From positions 496,001 to 560,000 of the forward strand of contig NZ_QLTK01000001.1 in the NCBI RefSeq assembly GCF_003269035.1: a stretch of 64,000 nt of DNA. The letters are read 5' to 3'. Made by a program: the position numbers and the translations under genes. Below the pieces are notes generated by a model, which had not been told where the DNA came from, ran no database searches, and saw only the letters and a program-made list of their open reading frames with translations. The DNA comes from Paraburkholderia bryophila. GTDB taxonomy: Bacteria; Pseudomonadota; Gammaproteobacteria; Burkholderiales; Burkholderiaceae. Position 1 is the first letter of the stretch. Each line of letters starts with the position of its first letter. Of this stretch, positions 43,590-51,859 are shown piece by piece.

Positions 43590-43913
43590 TTACACCCGGA
43601 ACGACTCGCCGCAGCCGCATTCGTCCTTCACGTTCGGATTGTTGAACTTGAAGCCTTCATTCAACCCTTCGCGTGCGAAGTCGAGTTCCGTACCGTCGAT
43701 GTACGCCAGGCTCTTCGGGTCGACAATGATCTTCACGCCGTTGCAGTCGAACACTTCGTCTTCGGGCGCGAGTTCGTCCACGTACTCGAGCTTGTAGGCC
43801 AAGCCGGAGCAACCGGTGGTGCGCACGCCCACGCGCAAACCGACGCCTTTACCGCGACGGGTCAAATACTTCTGGACGTGCTGTGCTGCCTTTTCGGTCA
43901 ACGTAATTGCCAT
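43590..43913 (-). CDS. iscA: A-type Fe-S carrier protein IscA
   Basis: IscA carries clusters or iron to client proteins. The 107-residue protein has the three conserved cysteines at 35 (TTGCSGLAY) and 99/101 (ECGCGESF), as in E. coli. The frame opens at 43925, but ATG 43913 with GAGAAA upstream gives the family N-terminus [12 protein letters not shown]. Confidence 0.97.
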   Translation of the reverse strand: MAITLTEKAAQHVQKYLTRRGKGVGLRVGVRTTGCSGLAYKLEYVDELAPEDEVFDCNGVKIIVDPKSLAYIDGTELDFAREGLNEGFKFNNPNVKDECGCGESFRV

Positions 43914-44105
43914 AGCGTTTCTCATTGCGCGACGCCTCTCTGTCTGCCTGCGTGGACGTTTGTTCGTCCACCCGGCAGTTCAGGCGCTGCGACCCTGCCT
44001 GCATCAAATATCGCTCATACCGGACGGTGCGTTCCAACTGCGCCGCCCGCTTCGATTCACTCAGGCGCGACTCGGGTGCAAAACCCGGCTCGCGCCACAA
44101 CCGCG

Positions 44106-44519
44106 TCAAGCGTGTTGCTTGTCGCCGGCGACGACCGCTTCGCCATGCCGCTGCTTGTAGTCGGCGACCGCTGCCTTGATCGCGTCTTCCGCGAGAATCG
44201 AGCAGTGGATCTTGACCGGCGGCAGCGCCAGTTCTTCGGCGATCTGCGTGTTCTTGATCGACATGGCCTGGTCGAGCGTCTTGCCCTTCACCCATTCGGT
44301 GACGAGCGAACTCGACGCGATGGCCGAACCGCAGCCGTACGTCTTGAACTTCGCGTCTTCGATGATGCCGTCCGCGCCCACGCGGATCTGCAGCTTCATC
44401 ACGTCGCCGCAAGCCGGCGCGCCGACCATGCCGGTGCCGACCGCGTCGTCGTCTTTCGCGAAGGAACCGACGTTGCGCGGGTTCTCGTAATGATCCAGCA
44501 CCTTTTCGCTATAAGCCAT
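44106..44519 (-). CDS. iscU: Fe-S cluster scaffold protein IscU
   Basis: IscU is the scaffold on which clusters are built. The 137-residue protein has cysteines at 37 (GAPACGDVM), 63 (YGCGSAIASSS) and 106 (KIHCSILAEDAI). The HscA-binding LPPVK motif precedes the last Cys. AAGGAG precedes the ATG. Gaps to iscS (72 bases) and iscA (192 bases) are free of other genes. Confidence 0.98.
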   Translation of the reverse strand: MAYSEKVLDHYENPRNVGSFAKDDDAVGTGMVGAPACGDVMKLQIRVGADGIIEDAKFKTYGCGSAIASSSLVTEWVKGKTLDQAMSIKNTQIAEELALPPVKIHCSILAEDAIKAAVADYKQRHGEAVVAGDKQHA

Positions 44520-44591
44520 GATTACACTCCTTGATCCGTTTCAACCTGCAATTTGCAATTCGATAAAGTCGACGTCGTCCAACCCGGCGCG

Positions 44592-45815
44592 TCAGTGCGC
44601 AGCCCACTGGATGGTCGAAATATCGATCCCGTCCTTGTGCATTTCCCACAGCGGCGACAGATCGCGCAGCTTCGAAATCTTGGTCTTCAGCAGGTTGATC
44701 ACGTAATCGACGTCCTGCTCGGTCGTGAAACGGCCCACCGTGAAGCGGATCGAGCTATGCGCGAGTTCGTCGTTGCGACCCAGCGCGCGCAGCACGTACG
44801 ACGGCTCCAGCGAAGCCGACGTGCACGCCGAACCCGACGACACCGCCACGTCCTTCACCGCCATGATCAGCGATTCGCCTTCGACGAAATTGAAGCTGAT
44901 GTTCAGGTTGTGCGGCACCCGCTTTTCCATATCGCCGTTCACATACGTTTCTTCCATTTCCGACAGGCCGCGCAGCAGACGATCGCGCAGCATGCGGATG
45001 CGCTCGTTTTCCGTTGCCATTTCTTCATGCGCGATACGGAACGCTTCGCCCATGCCGACGATCTGGTGCGTGGCCAGCGTGCCCGAACGCATGCCGCGCT
45101 CGTGACCGCCGCCGTGCATTTGCGCTTCGATGCGGATACGCGGCTTGCGACGCACGTACAAAGCGCCGATGCCCTTCGGACCGTAGGTCTTGTGCGCCGA
45201 GAACGACATCAGGTCGACCTTCAGCTTTTGCAGATCGATCTCGATCTTGCCGGTGGCTTGCGCCGCATCGACGTGAAAAATGATGCCCTTTTCACGCGTG
45301 ATCTCGCCGATCGCCTCGATGTCCTGGATCACGCCGATTTCGTTGTTCACCGACATGATCGACACCAGAATCGTGTCCGGGCGAATCGCCGCCTTCAGCT
45401 GGTCGAGGTCGATCAGACCGTCGTCTTTCACATCCAGATACGTGACTTCGAAGCCTTCGCGCTCGAGTTCGCGGCAGGTGTCGAGCACGGCCTTGTGTTC
45501 GGTCTTGACCGTGATGACGTGCTTGCCCTTGCTCTTGTAGAAGTGCGCGGCGCCCTTGATGGCCAGGTTGTCCGACTCCGTCGCGCCCGAGGTCCAGATG
45601 ATTTCGCGCGGATCGGCATTCACCAGCTTCGCCACGTTCTCACGCGCTTCTTCGACCGCGCGCTCCGCGTCCCAGCCATACGAGTGACTGCGCGAAGCGG
45701 GGTTGCCGAACTGCTCGCGCAGGTACGGAATCATCTTGTCCACCACGCGCGGATCGATCGGCGTCGTCGCGCTGTAGTCCATATAGATGGGCAGATGGAG
45801 AGAGTCGTTATTCAT
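44592..45815 (-). CDS. iscS: Cysteine desulfurase IscS
   Basis: IscS is the PLP enzyme that releases sulfur from cysteine for Fe-S clusters and tRNA thiolation. The 407-residue protein has the PLP lysine in [19 protein letters not shown] and the mobile active-site Cys in [16 protein letters not shown]. The frame opens at 45836, but ATG 45815 has GGAG eight bases upstream and gives the usual length. iscU follows directly. Confidence 0.98.
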   Translation of the reverse strand: MNNDSLHLPIYMDYSATTPIDPRVVDKMIPYLREQFGNPASRSHSYGWDAERAVEEARENVAKLVNADPREIIWTSGATESDNLAIKGAAHFYKSKGKHVITVKTEHKAVLDTCRELEREGFEVTYLDVKDDGLIDLDQLKAAIRPDTILVSIMSVNNEIGVIQDIEAIGEITREKGIIFHVDAAQATGKIEIDLQKLKVDLMSFSAHKTYGPKGIGALYVRRKPRIRIEAQMHGGGHERGMRSGTLATHQIVGMGEAFRIAHEEMATENERIRMLRDRLLRGLSEMEETYVNGDMEKRVPHNLNISFNFVEGESLIMAVKDVAVSSGSACTSASLEPSYVLRALGRNDELAHSSIRFTVGRFTTEQDVDYVINLLKTKISKLRDLSPLWEMHKDGIDISTIQWAAH

Positions 45816-45901
45816 CAATTGCTCCGGGGACGTCATATGCTCTGGCTTTCTGGGTTCTTTTATCTCGCTGCGATGCTTCGCTCTACTGCAAGCACCGCGC
45901 G

Positions 45902-46432
45902 CTAGGAACCGGCCATGTTGAAAACTGAGTTGGGCCCTTTCGGCGCCACGCGCACCGGCTCGACCGCCGGCGCTTCGTTGCGCCGGTCGCGCAGTACCGC
46001 CGGCGCGCCTTCGCGCGAACGCTGCTGGTCGACCAGGTCTTTCAGCGACACCGAATCCAGGTACTCGACCATTTTCTGATTCAGCGTGGACCAGAGTTCA
46101 TGCGTCATGCAGTGGCCGTCGTGCTGCTTGGTGCCCTCGCACGAGCCCTTGCCGCCGCACTGGGTGGCGTCGAGCGGCTCGTCGACCGCGATGATGATGT
46201 CGGCCACGGTCACGTCTTCGGCGCGGCGCGCCAGATTGTAGCCGCCGCCCGGTCCGCGCACGGACTCGACGATTTCATGACGACGCAACTTGCCAAACAG
46301 CTGCTCGAGGTACGACAGGGAGATGTGTTGGCGCTGGCTGATACCAGCAAGCGTCACCGGGCCCTGCTCCTGGCGCAGTGCCAGGTCAATCATCGCCGTG
46401 ACGGCGAAACGGCCTTTCGTGGTGAGTCTCAT
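45902..46432 (-). CDS. iscR: Fe-S cluster-responsive transcriptional regulator IscR
   Basis: IscR is an Rrf2-family [2Fe-2S] regulator that represses the isc operon when clusters are plentiful. The 176-residue product has the winged helix ([18 protein letters not shown] and [19 protein letters not shown]). Cluster residues lie in [23 protein letters not shown]. The third Cys is ten residues after the second rather than six as in E. coli. ATG 46432 is chosen because it gives the family N-terminus; the longer frame would need a TTG at 46450 inside the operator. Confidence 0.96.
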   Translation of the reverse strand: MRLTTKGRFAVTAMIDLALRQEQGPVTLAGISQRQHISLSYLEQLFGKLRRHEIVESVRGPGGGYNLARRAEDVTVADIIIAVDEPLDATQCGGKGSCEGTKQHDGHCMTHELWSTLNQKMVEYLDSVSLKDLVDQQRSREGAPAVLRDRRNEAPAVEPVRVAPKGPNSVFNMAGS

Positions 46433-46449
46433 AGGGTGTGGGGACCGCA

Positions 46450-46474
46450 ATTCTCGACAAGTTTGGTCAAGTAT
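46450..46474 (-). promoter_or_regulatory. Candidate type 1 IscR-binding site (proximal)
   Basis: Read on the minus strand, the 25 bases match the E. coli type 1 consensus ATASYYGACTRWWWYAGTCRRSTAT (as I recall it) at 21 of 25 positions. It overlaps the candidate -10 element of iscR. Confidence 0.75.
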
Positions 46475-46497
46475 AAATACATGAGCGATTTAGTCAA
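46470..46497 (-). promoter_or_regulatory. Candidate iscR promoter
   Basis: On the minus strand TTGACT (46497-46492) and TATACT (46475-46470) are separated by 16 bases. Both hexamers sit inside the two IscR-like sites, as expected for an autorepressed promoter. Confidence 0.75.
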
Positions 46498-46501
46498 GTA
46501 T
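46477..46501 (-). promoter_or_regulatory. Candidate type 1 IscR-binding site (distal)
   Basis: On the minus strand this 25-base site matches the type 1 IscR consensus at 22 of 25 positions, with perfect ATA...GACT and TAT ends. It covers the candidate -35 element of iscR. Confidence 0.8.
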
Positions 46502-46586
46502 CCCTACCGTGATTTGGGTCATTTGCTTAATTGCTGGATACGCTTGGACGTACTGTCGGGCGCCCCAAGCGCGAGCGCTTCCTGAG

Positions 46587-47084
46587 CTACGTGAGCAACT
46601 GCGGACGCAACGCCGCGATCAGCCCGCGGCACGCGGCTTCACATTGGTCCAGCACCTGCTCGAAACCCTCCGCACCGCCGAAATACGGATCGACGACTTC
46701 GCGGGCGCCGCCCCAGCGCGTGTCCGTTTCCGGCACGAATTCCATCAGCAGACGAATTTTCTCGCGCTGCGCGGGCGCGCTGACCTGGCGCAGCGCGGCG
46801 ACATTTTTGTCGTCCATCGCGATCAGCAGGTCGAAACGTTCGAAATCCGCGGGGGCGATCTGGCGGCCGCGCAATGCGGCCAGTTCGTAGCCTCGCCGGC
46901 CGGCGGCCTGCTGCGCGCGCTCGTCCGGCGCCTGACCGATGTGCCAGTCGCCCGTGCCGGCCGAATCGATCAAGATGCGCTCAGAGAGCTTCGCCTCGTC
47001 GACCAGACGCCGCATCACGCCCTCCGCGGTCGGCGAACGACAGATGTTCCCGAGGCAGACGAAGCAGATGGACACGGTTTTCAT
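46587..47084 (-). CDS. Low-molecular-weight protein-tyrosine phosphatase
   Basis: The 165-residue enzyme has the CX5R active site near the N-terminus (CFVCLGNICRSPTAEG) and the general-acid region near the end (VVDPYFGGAEGFEQVLD), complete for the family. It dephosphorylates tyrosine or arginine in proteins; the partner is not evident. It lies upstream of iscR in the same direction, but iscR has its own promoter between them. Confidence 0.94.
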   Translation of the reverse strand: MKTVSICFVCLGNICRSPTAEGVMRRLVDEAKLSERILIDSAGTGDWHIGQAPDERAQQAAGRRGYELAALRGRQIAPADFERFDLLIAMDDKNVAALRQVSAPAQREKIRLLMEFVPETDTRWGGAREVVDPYFGGAEGFEQVLDQCEAACRGLIAALRPQLLT

Positions 47085-47270
47085 CAGAGGTTTGAGGCGC
47101 TTTACGGCGCGGTAATCAACGTGTGGAACGGCTGCTGGAAAACGGTGGCGCGATTATACAAAGCAGGGAGAAATCTTGCCGGAGGCGGCTCAGTCGCGCC
47201 TTAGTTCAGGCAGCCGGGTCATGGCGACTGCGTCCGCGCCTCGTTGGCATTAATCCGGCAGGCCTTGTGA

Positions 47271-47510
47271 CTACGACGCCTCGGCCATCGGCATCGTCAC
47301 GACCGCACGCAGCGGTTTTGCCGGCAGCGTCGAGCTGTCGTCGATCATGCCGTACGAAACGGCGCGCGCGAGTTCAGCGGTCAATTGGTCGGCCGCGAGC
47401 GGCGCCTGCTTTGCGCGCGAGACGGCGTCGCCGCAAATATGCAAATAAGCCGCCACGGCGAGGGCTGCAACGAGGGCGAGGGGCCAGTACACCGATATTG
47501 TCTTTTTCAT
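47271..47510 (-). CDS. Small single-pass membrane or secreted hypothetical protein
   Basis: The 79-residue product has no recognised family. It starts with KKTISVYWPLALVAALAVAAY, a membrane anchor or uncleaved signal, then a short polar domain ending in LRAVVTMPMAEAS. GGAAGAAA about nine bases before the ATG supports a real gene. It stands alone between the phosphatase and a divergent lipoprotein gene. Function is unknown. Confidence 0.6.
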   Translation of the reverse strand: MKKTISVYWPLALVAALAVAAYLHICGDAVSRAKQAPLAADQLTAELARAVSYGMIDDSSTLPAKPLRAVVTMPMAEAS

Positions 47511-47777
47511 GATGTCGTTTCTTCCGATTAGGGGCGGATGAGCTTGTGACTCACTATGCCCAGTCGAAATCCTATAGGAATACGCAATCGGGAAAAACCC
47601 AGTGAACCGAGATACAGCGTTGCTTCAAATGGAACAGTGCAGGGTGCCGCCGGCCCCACCGGCTTCGGCGCATGGCAAGCGGCCGGAAATATTCCTTACA
47701 AACACATACAAAGCTTTGGCGACGACTGGCGATAATGACGGTCTTACAAACATGACAACCTCGCGCCGGCTCATTAC

Positions 47778-48341
47778 ATGAAACGCATTGCTCCACTCAT
47801 CGGACTCGCGGCCGCGGCCTTGCTCGGCGGCTGCGCGGTCTATCCAGACGGTACGCCGATGGTCGGCAACGGCTACGGCGGCGGTTATAGCGGCTACAAC
47901 GGCTATGACGACGGCTACGCGCCCGGCGTGCCGGTCGTGCCGCAGAGCAACATCTATCTCGGCTATGGCAGCTATTCGGGGCCGGGATACTACGACGGCC
48001 CGGGGCGTTATTACGGCCCGGGACCGGGTTATCGCGGTTACCCGGGAAACCGGGGCGATTGGCCGAACAATGGCAACGGAAATCGCGGTCAGGGTGGCGG
48101 CTGGCATGGCCAGCCCAATAATGGCGGACAAGGTGGACCGCCGCCGCGCGGCGCGGTGAGCGGCCCCGGCGGGCCGGGTGGCTCTAGCGGGCCGCGACCG
48201 GGTGCCGGCGGTCCACCGCCGTCACCGCCACAAGCAGGCAACGGGAACGGCGGTGGACGAGGTAACGGAGGCGGCGTCGGCAACCAGAGCCGGCCTCGTG
48301 GCGACGAAGGCCGAAACCCGTCCGGGATGACGAATCATTGA
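47778..48341 (+). CDS. Gly/Pro-rich lipoprotein
   Basis: The 187-residue product has a signal peptide with lipobox LGGC and Cys at residue 19. Almost all the rest is low complexity: Gly/Tyr repeats (YGGGYSGYNGYDDGY), then Pro/Gly/Asn/Arg-rich stretches (GPGRYYGPGPGYRGYPG). Such a composition suggests an unfolded surface or periplasmic lipoprotein. No enzymatic motif is seen. I cannot name a function. Confidence 0.75.
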   Translation: MKRIAPLIGLAAAALLGGCAVYPDGTPMVGNGYGGGYSGYNGYDDGYAPGVPVVPQSNIYLGYGSYSGPGYYDGPGRYYGPGPGYRGYPGNRGDWPNNGNGNRGQGGGWHGQPNNGGQGGPPPRGAVSGPGGPGGSSGPRPGAGGPPPSPPQAGNGNGGGRGNGGGVGNQSRPRGDEGRNPSGMTNH

Positions 48342-48474
48342 GGCGGACGGTGCCCGGTCAGCAACGAGTGCAGGTCGCCCCTGATTTTCGACCGGCACCC
48401 TATCCTCAGACTCGGCGCCTGAAGGCCAAACAGCTCAAAAGTTGCAAGCGCGGTTGCGGGCTATGGAGTCCGTC

Positions 48475-49890
48475 TCACCCAATATGACTGCGCTGCGCCG
48501 CGTACAACTCCCTGAACGTACGCCCCACCGGCGCTGGCATATCTCGCGTGTTGGTCCAGCCGGCGCCGCCCAGCGGCAGCTTCGCGATCGAACGATTCCT
48601 GCCACCCATCCGCTCCAGCACCCGCACCGCCAGCTTGGTGAAAAGCGCATAAGCATCCGGATGCAGCGCCAGAAAACCCCACACCGCCAGCCCCGCCCGC
48701 TCCTTCCAGGGCCGCAGCCGCCGTTCCACCTGTTTCTCGCGCAATTTGCGCAGCAGATCCGACAACGGAATGCCCACCGGACACACGCTATTGCACTCGC
48801 CGCATAAGGTCGCGGCCTGCGGCAAATCGAGCGCCTTGTCGATGCCGACATAACTCGGCGTCAGCACCGAGCCCATCGGGCCGGGATAAACCCAGCCGTA
48901 AGCGTGTCCGCCCACCTTCTGATAAACCGGGCAGTGGTTCATGCACGCGCCGCAGCGGATACAGCGCAGCATCTCCTGAAAGTCGCCGCCGATCAGCCCC
49001 GTGCGGCCGCCATCCACCAGCACCACATACATATGCTCGGGGCCGTCCTGGTCGCCCTCGCCGCGCGGTCCGGTCAGCACGGAAAAATAGTTCGATGTGG
49101 CCTGCCCGGTCGCCGAGCGAGGCAGCAGACGCATGGCGGTGGCCAGATCTTCCAGCGTCGGCAACACTTTTTCGATCCCCGTGACGGCGACGTGCACGCG
49201 CGGCATCACCGTACACATGCCCTCGTTGCCCTCGTTCGTGACAAGCACGACCGAGCCGGTTTCCGCCACCACGAAGTTGCCGCCCGTCACGCCCATGTCC
49301 GCCGTCATGAAATGCGGACGCAGGACTTCGCGCGCTTCCCGCGTCATGTCGGTCACTTCGGTCAGGCGCGGCCGGCCGTGTGTTTTTGCAAACAGGTCGG
49401 CGATCTCTTCCTTATCCTTGTGGACGACCGGCGCGATGATGTGGCTCGGCGGCTCGTTGCCGTTGATCTGCAGTATGTACTCGCCGAGATCGGTTTCGAT
49501 CGACTCCACGCCCATCTGGCCGAGCACCTCGTTCAGGCGCATTTCCTCGGTCACCATGGACTTCGTCTTGATCACTTTCTTCACGTCGTGCCGGCGCGCG
49601 ATATCGCCGACCAGCCGCGCGGCCTCCTGCGTCGTCTCGGCGAACAGCACCGTCACGCCACGCCGGCTGGCCTCGCGCTCGAACGTTTCGAGCCACACGC
49701 CTAGGTTTTCCAGTGCGCGGTTGCGGCGCTCCTTGAGCGCGGCGCGCGTGGCCGGAAAGTCGATCGCGTTCATGGACGCGGCGCGTGCCGAGACGAACTT
49801 GCTCGACAGCTTGGTCAGGTTCTGCTGCAGACGCTGGTCGGCGAGTTTCTGTCCCGCGCGCGCCTTGAATTGCATCGATTGAACTTGCAT
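48475..49890 (-). CDS. lutB: LutB/LldF family L-lactate oxidation iron-sulfur protein
   Basis: LutB works with LutA (and usually LutC) to oxidise L-lactate to pyruvate. The 471-residue protein has an N-terminal LUD domain (KKVIKTKSMVTEEMRLNEVL, FVVAETGSVVLVTNEGN) and a ferredoxin-like region with CIRCGACMNHCPVYQ and CGECNSVCPVGIP for two [4Fe-4S] clusters. It is 141 bases downstream of lutA. No lutC-like gene follows: the next gene is on the opposite strand. Confidence 0.94.
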   Translation of the reverse strand: MQVQSMQFKARAGQKLADQRLQQNLTKLSSKFVSARAASMNAIDFPATRAALKERRNRALENLGVWLETFEREASRRGVTVLFAETTQEAARLVGDIARRHDVKKVIKTKSMVTEEMRLNEVLGQMGVESIETDLGEYILQINGNEPPSHIIAPVVHKDKEEIADLFAKTHGRPRLTEVTDMTREAREVLRPHFMTADMGVTGGNFVVAETGSVVLVTNEGNEGMCTVMPRVHVAVTGIEKVLPTLEDLATAMRLLPRSATGQATSNYFSVLTGPRGEGDQDGPEHMYVVLVDGGRTGLIGGDFQEMLRCIRCGACMNHCPVYQKVGGHAYGWVYPGPMGSVLTPSYVGIDKALDLPQAATLCGECNSVCPVGIPLSDLLRKLREKQVERRLRPWKERAGLAVWGFLALHPDAYALFTKLAVRVLERMGGRNRSIAKLPLGGAGWTNTRDMPAPVGRTFRELYAAQRSHIG

Positions 49891-50031
49891 GGCCGCCTTA
49901 TGCTTAATCGAATCGGAACGCGGATCGGAACGCGCGCACCGACAAGCGTGAAACGAGGTGCATGGAAAGAAAGTGATGCGAAACGGCGTGTTGCCCAGCG
50001 CGATGGATCGCGCGCCGCGCCGCAGACGCCT

Positions 50032-50754
50032 TTACACGTCGCCGGCCAACACCTGCGCGATGTGCAGCACCCGTGTCGCGGAATCGCCGGTGCGCCGCAA
50101 ACGGCCTTCTATGTTGAGCATGCAGCCGAGGTCGCCGAGCACCACCGTGCCCGCGCCGCTCGCGCCGATGTTGGCGCATTTTTCGTCGACGATCGCCGTG
50201 GAAATGTCGCCGTACTTGACCGCGAACGTGCCGCCGAAGCCGCAGCAGTGCTCGCAATCCTTCATTTCCGTCACGGCCACGCCCACCTGCTTCAGCAACG
50301 CGCGCGGCTGGGCCTTCACGCCCAGTTCGCGTAAGCCGGAACAGGAATCGTGATAGGTCACCTGCCCCGTGAATTCGCCCGGCTGCAACTGCACCTTAGC
50401 CACGTTGACGAGGAAATCCGTAAGTTCGAACACCTTGGCACGCAGTCGGCCGAAGCGGTTCATCATCTCGGGGTCGTCGGCGAAGAGGTCGCCGTAGTGC
50501 GCGCGGATCATGCCGCCGCACGATCCGGACGGCACCACCACGTAGTCGAACTGCTCGAACTCGCGCAGCGTTTTCTCGGCCAGATCGCGCGCGATACGCC
50601 GCTCCCCCGAGTTGTACGCCGGCTGCCCGCAGCAGGTTTGCGCGGGCGGCACGATCACCTCGAAACCGGCGCCTTCGATCAGCTTGATCACTGAAAAACC
50701 GATTTCGGGCCGCATCAGGTCGATCAGGCAGGTGACGAACAATCCGACTCGCAT
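50032..50754 (-). CDS. lutA: LutA-like (Fe-S)-binding oxidoreductase subunit
   Basis: The 240-residue protein has two CCG domains (TCCGQPAYNSGE and CEHCCGFGGTFAVKYG) typical of LutA/YkgE and heterodisulfide-reductase-like subunits. The frame opens at 50862, but ATG 50754 has AAGGAGG at ideal spacing and gives the family N-terminus RVGLFVTCLIDLMRPEIG. lutB follows. The IclR-family gene is divergent across 179 bases containing palindromes. Confidence 0.94.
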   Translation of the reverse strand: MRVGLFVTCLIDLMRPEIGFSVIKLIEGAGFEVIVPPAQTCCGQPAYNSGERRIARDLAEKTLREFEQFDYVVVPSGSCGGMIRAHYGDLFADDPEMMNRFGRLRAKVFELTDFLVNVAKVQLQPGEFTGQVTYHDSCSGLRELGVKAQPRALLKQVGVAVTEMKDCEHCCGFGGTFAVKYGDISTAIVDEKCANIGASGAGTVVLGDLGCMLNIEGRLRRTGDSATRVLHIAQVLAGDV

Positions 50755-50781
50755 GAGCCCTCCTTCGGGAAAACGTGCCTG

Positions 50782-50805
50782 ATTATCCGCTGTTTGGCGG
50801 ACAAT
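50782..50805. promoter_or_regulatory. Palindrome in the lutA/iclR intergenic region, site 1
   Basis: ATTATCCGC-TGTTTG-GCGGACAAT has 9-base arms with one mismatch and a 6-base spacer. The 11-mer TCCGCTGTTTG in it recurs at 50902-50912, next to the start of the regulator gene. It is a candidate operator for the IclR-family protein. Confidence 0.55.
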
Positions 50806-50844
50806 ACCAACGGCCGGAAGCCATAAGACGAACGACGCGTTAAA

Positions 50845-50862
50845 TTGGAATAGGTTTTCCAA
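50845..50862. promoter_or_regulatory. Palindrome in the lutA/iclR intergenic region, site 2
   Basis: TTGGAA-TAGGTT-TTCCAA is a perfect 6-bp dyad with a 6-base spacer. The half-sites TGGAA/TTCCA are those of the IclR consensus TGGAAATNATTTCCA, with one extra spacer base. Confidence 0.6.
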
Positions 50863-50890
50863 CCGCGTTCGCTTTTTTCACGATACGAGA

Positions 50891-50896
50891 TACAAT
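50891..50896 (+). promoter_or_regulatory. Candidate -10 element of the IclR-family gene
   Basis: TACAAT in GAGATACAATCAATTTCC lies 37 bases before the ATG. The copy of TCCGCTGTTTG at 50902-50912 would lie at or just after the start of transcription, which fits autorepression. Confidence 0.45.
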
Positions 50897-50933
50897 CAAT
50901 TTCCGCTGTTTGACGCGTCAACCGATTCCTCCC

Positions 50934-51740
50934 ATGAGCGACACGAACCCGGATCCCAAAACTTCGATCCAGGTGATCGAACGCATGATGCGCTTGCTCG
51001 ACGCCCTCGCCGCGCATAGCGACCCGGTCAGCCTGAAAGAACTCGCCATCCGTACGGAACTGCATCCGTCCACCGCGCACCGCATCCTGAACGATATGGT
51101 GATGTGCCGGCTGGTCGACCGTTCGGACCCCGGCACGTACCGGCTCGGCATGCGTCTGCTCGAATTGGGCAATCTGGTGAAGGCGCGCCTGTCGGTACGC
51201 GACGCAGCGCTCACGCCGATGCGCGAACTGCATCGCCAGACGGGGCAAACGGTGAATCTGTCGGTGCGCCAGGGCGACGAGATCGTGTACATCGAGCGCG
51301 CCTATTCCGAGCGCTCGGGCATGCAGGTAGTCCGGGCTATCGGCGGGCGGGCACCGCTGCATCTGACCTCGGTGGGCAAGCTGTTCCTCGCGGCCGACGA
51401 ATCGACCCGCGTGCGCGCTTACGCCACCCGCACCGGTCTGTCAGGCCACACGCAGAACAGCATTACGGATCTGACGAAACTCGAACGTGAGCTGTCGATC
51501 GTGCGCCAGCAAGCCTCCGCGCGCGATAACGAGGAGCTGGAACTGGGCGTGCGCTGTATCGCGGCTGGTATTTACGACGACACCGGCAAGCTGGTCGCCG
51601 GGCTGTCGCTGTCCGCGCCGGCGGATCGCCTGCAGGACTCCTGGCTCGGCCAGCTCAGCCAGACCGCGCTGCTGATTTCCGCGTCGCTCGGGTATCGCCC
51701 GCAGATCCCGCAGGACCATTCGCACAGCCATCACGCGTGA
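50934..51740 (+). CDS. IclR family transcriptional regulator
   Basis: The 268-residue protein has an N-terminal winged helix (SIQVIERMMRLLDALAAH, LKELAIRTELHPSTAHRIL) and a C-terminal IclR effector domain (GRAPLHLTSVGKLFLA, ELELGVRCIAAGIYDDTGKL). It probably controls the divergent lutAB genes, with lactate or a related compound as possible effector; this is inference from context. ATG 50934 is chosen, although no Shine-Dalgarno is visible; a TTG at 50910 is the alternative. A terminator follows. Confidence 0.93.
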   Translation: MSDTNPDPKTSIQVIERMMRLLDALAAHSDPVSLKELAIRTELHPSTAHRILNDMVMCRLVDRSDPGTYRLGMRLLELGNLVKARLSVRDAALTPMRELHRQTGQTVNLSVRQGDEIVYIERAYSERSGMQVVRAIGGRAPLHLTSVGKLFLAADESTRVRAYATRTGLSGHTQNSITDLTKLERELSIVRQQASARDNEELELGVRCIAAGIYDDTGKLVAGLSLSAPADRLQDSWLGQLSQTALLISASLGYRPQIPQDHSHSHHA

Positions 51741-51778
51741 CTCTCAGGTAACCGGCTCGCGCGCGCATCGCGGAATAG

Positions 51779-51816
51779 AAAAAGCCTCGCAGCACATGCA
51801 TGCTGCGAGGCTTTTT
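51779..51816. terminator. Bidirectional rho-independent terminator
   Basis: AAAAAGCCTCGCAGCA (51779-51794) pairs with TGCTGCGAGGCTTTTT (51801-51816) around CATGCA. It separates the convergent iclR-type and PBP genes. Confidence 0.9.
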
Positions 51817-51859
51817 TCATGGTGCGGCCGGTTCACGACGAACCGGCCGCTGAACCGCT

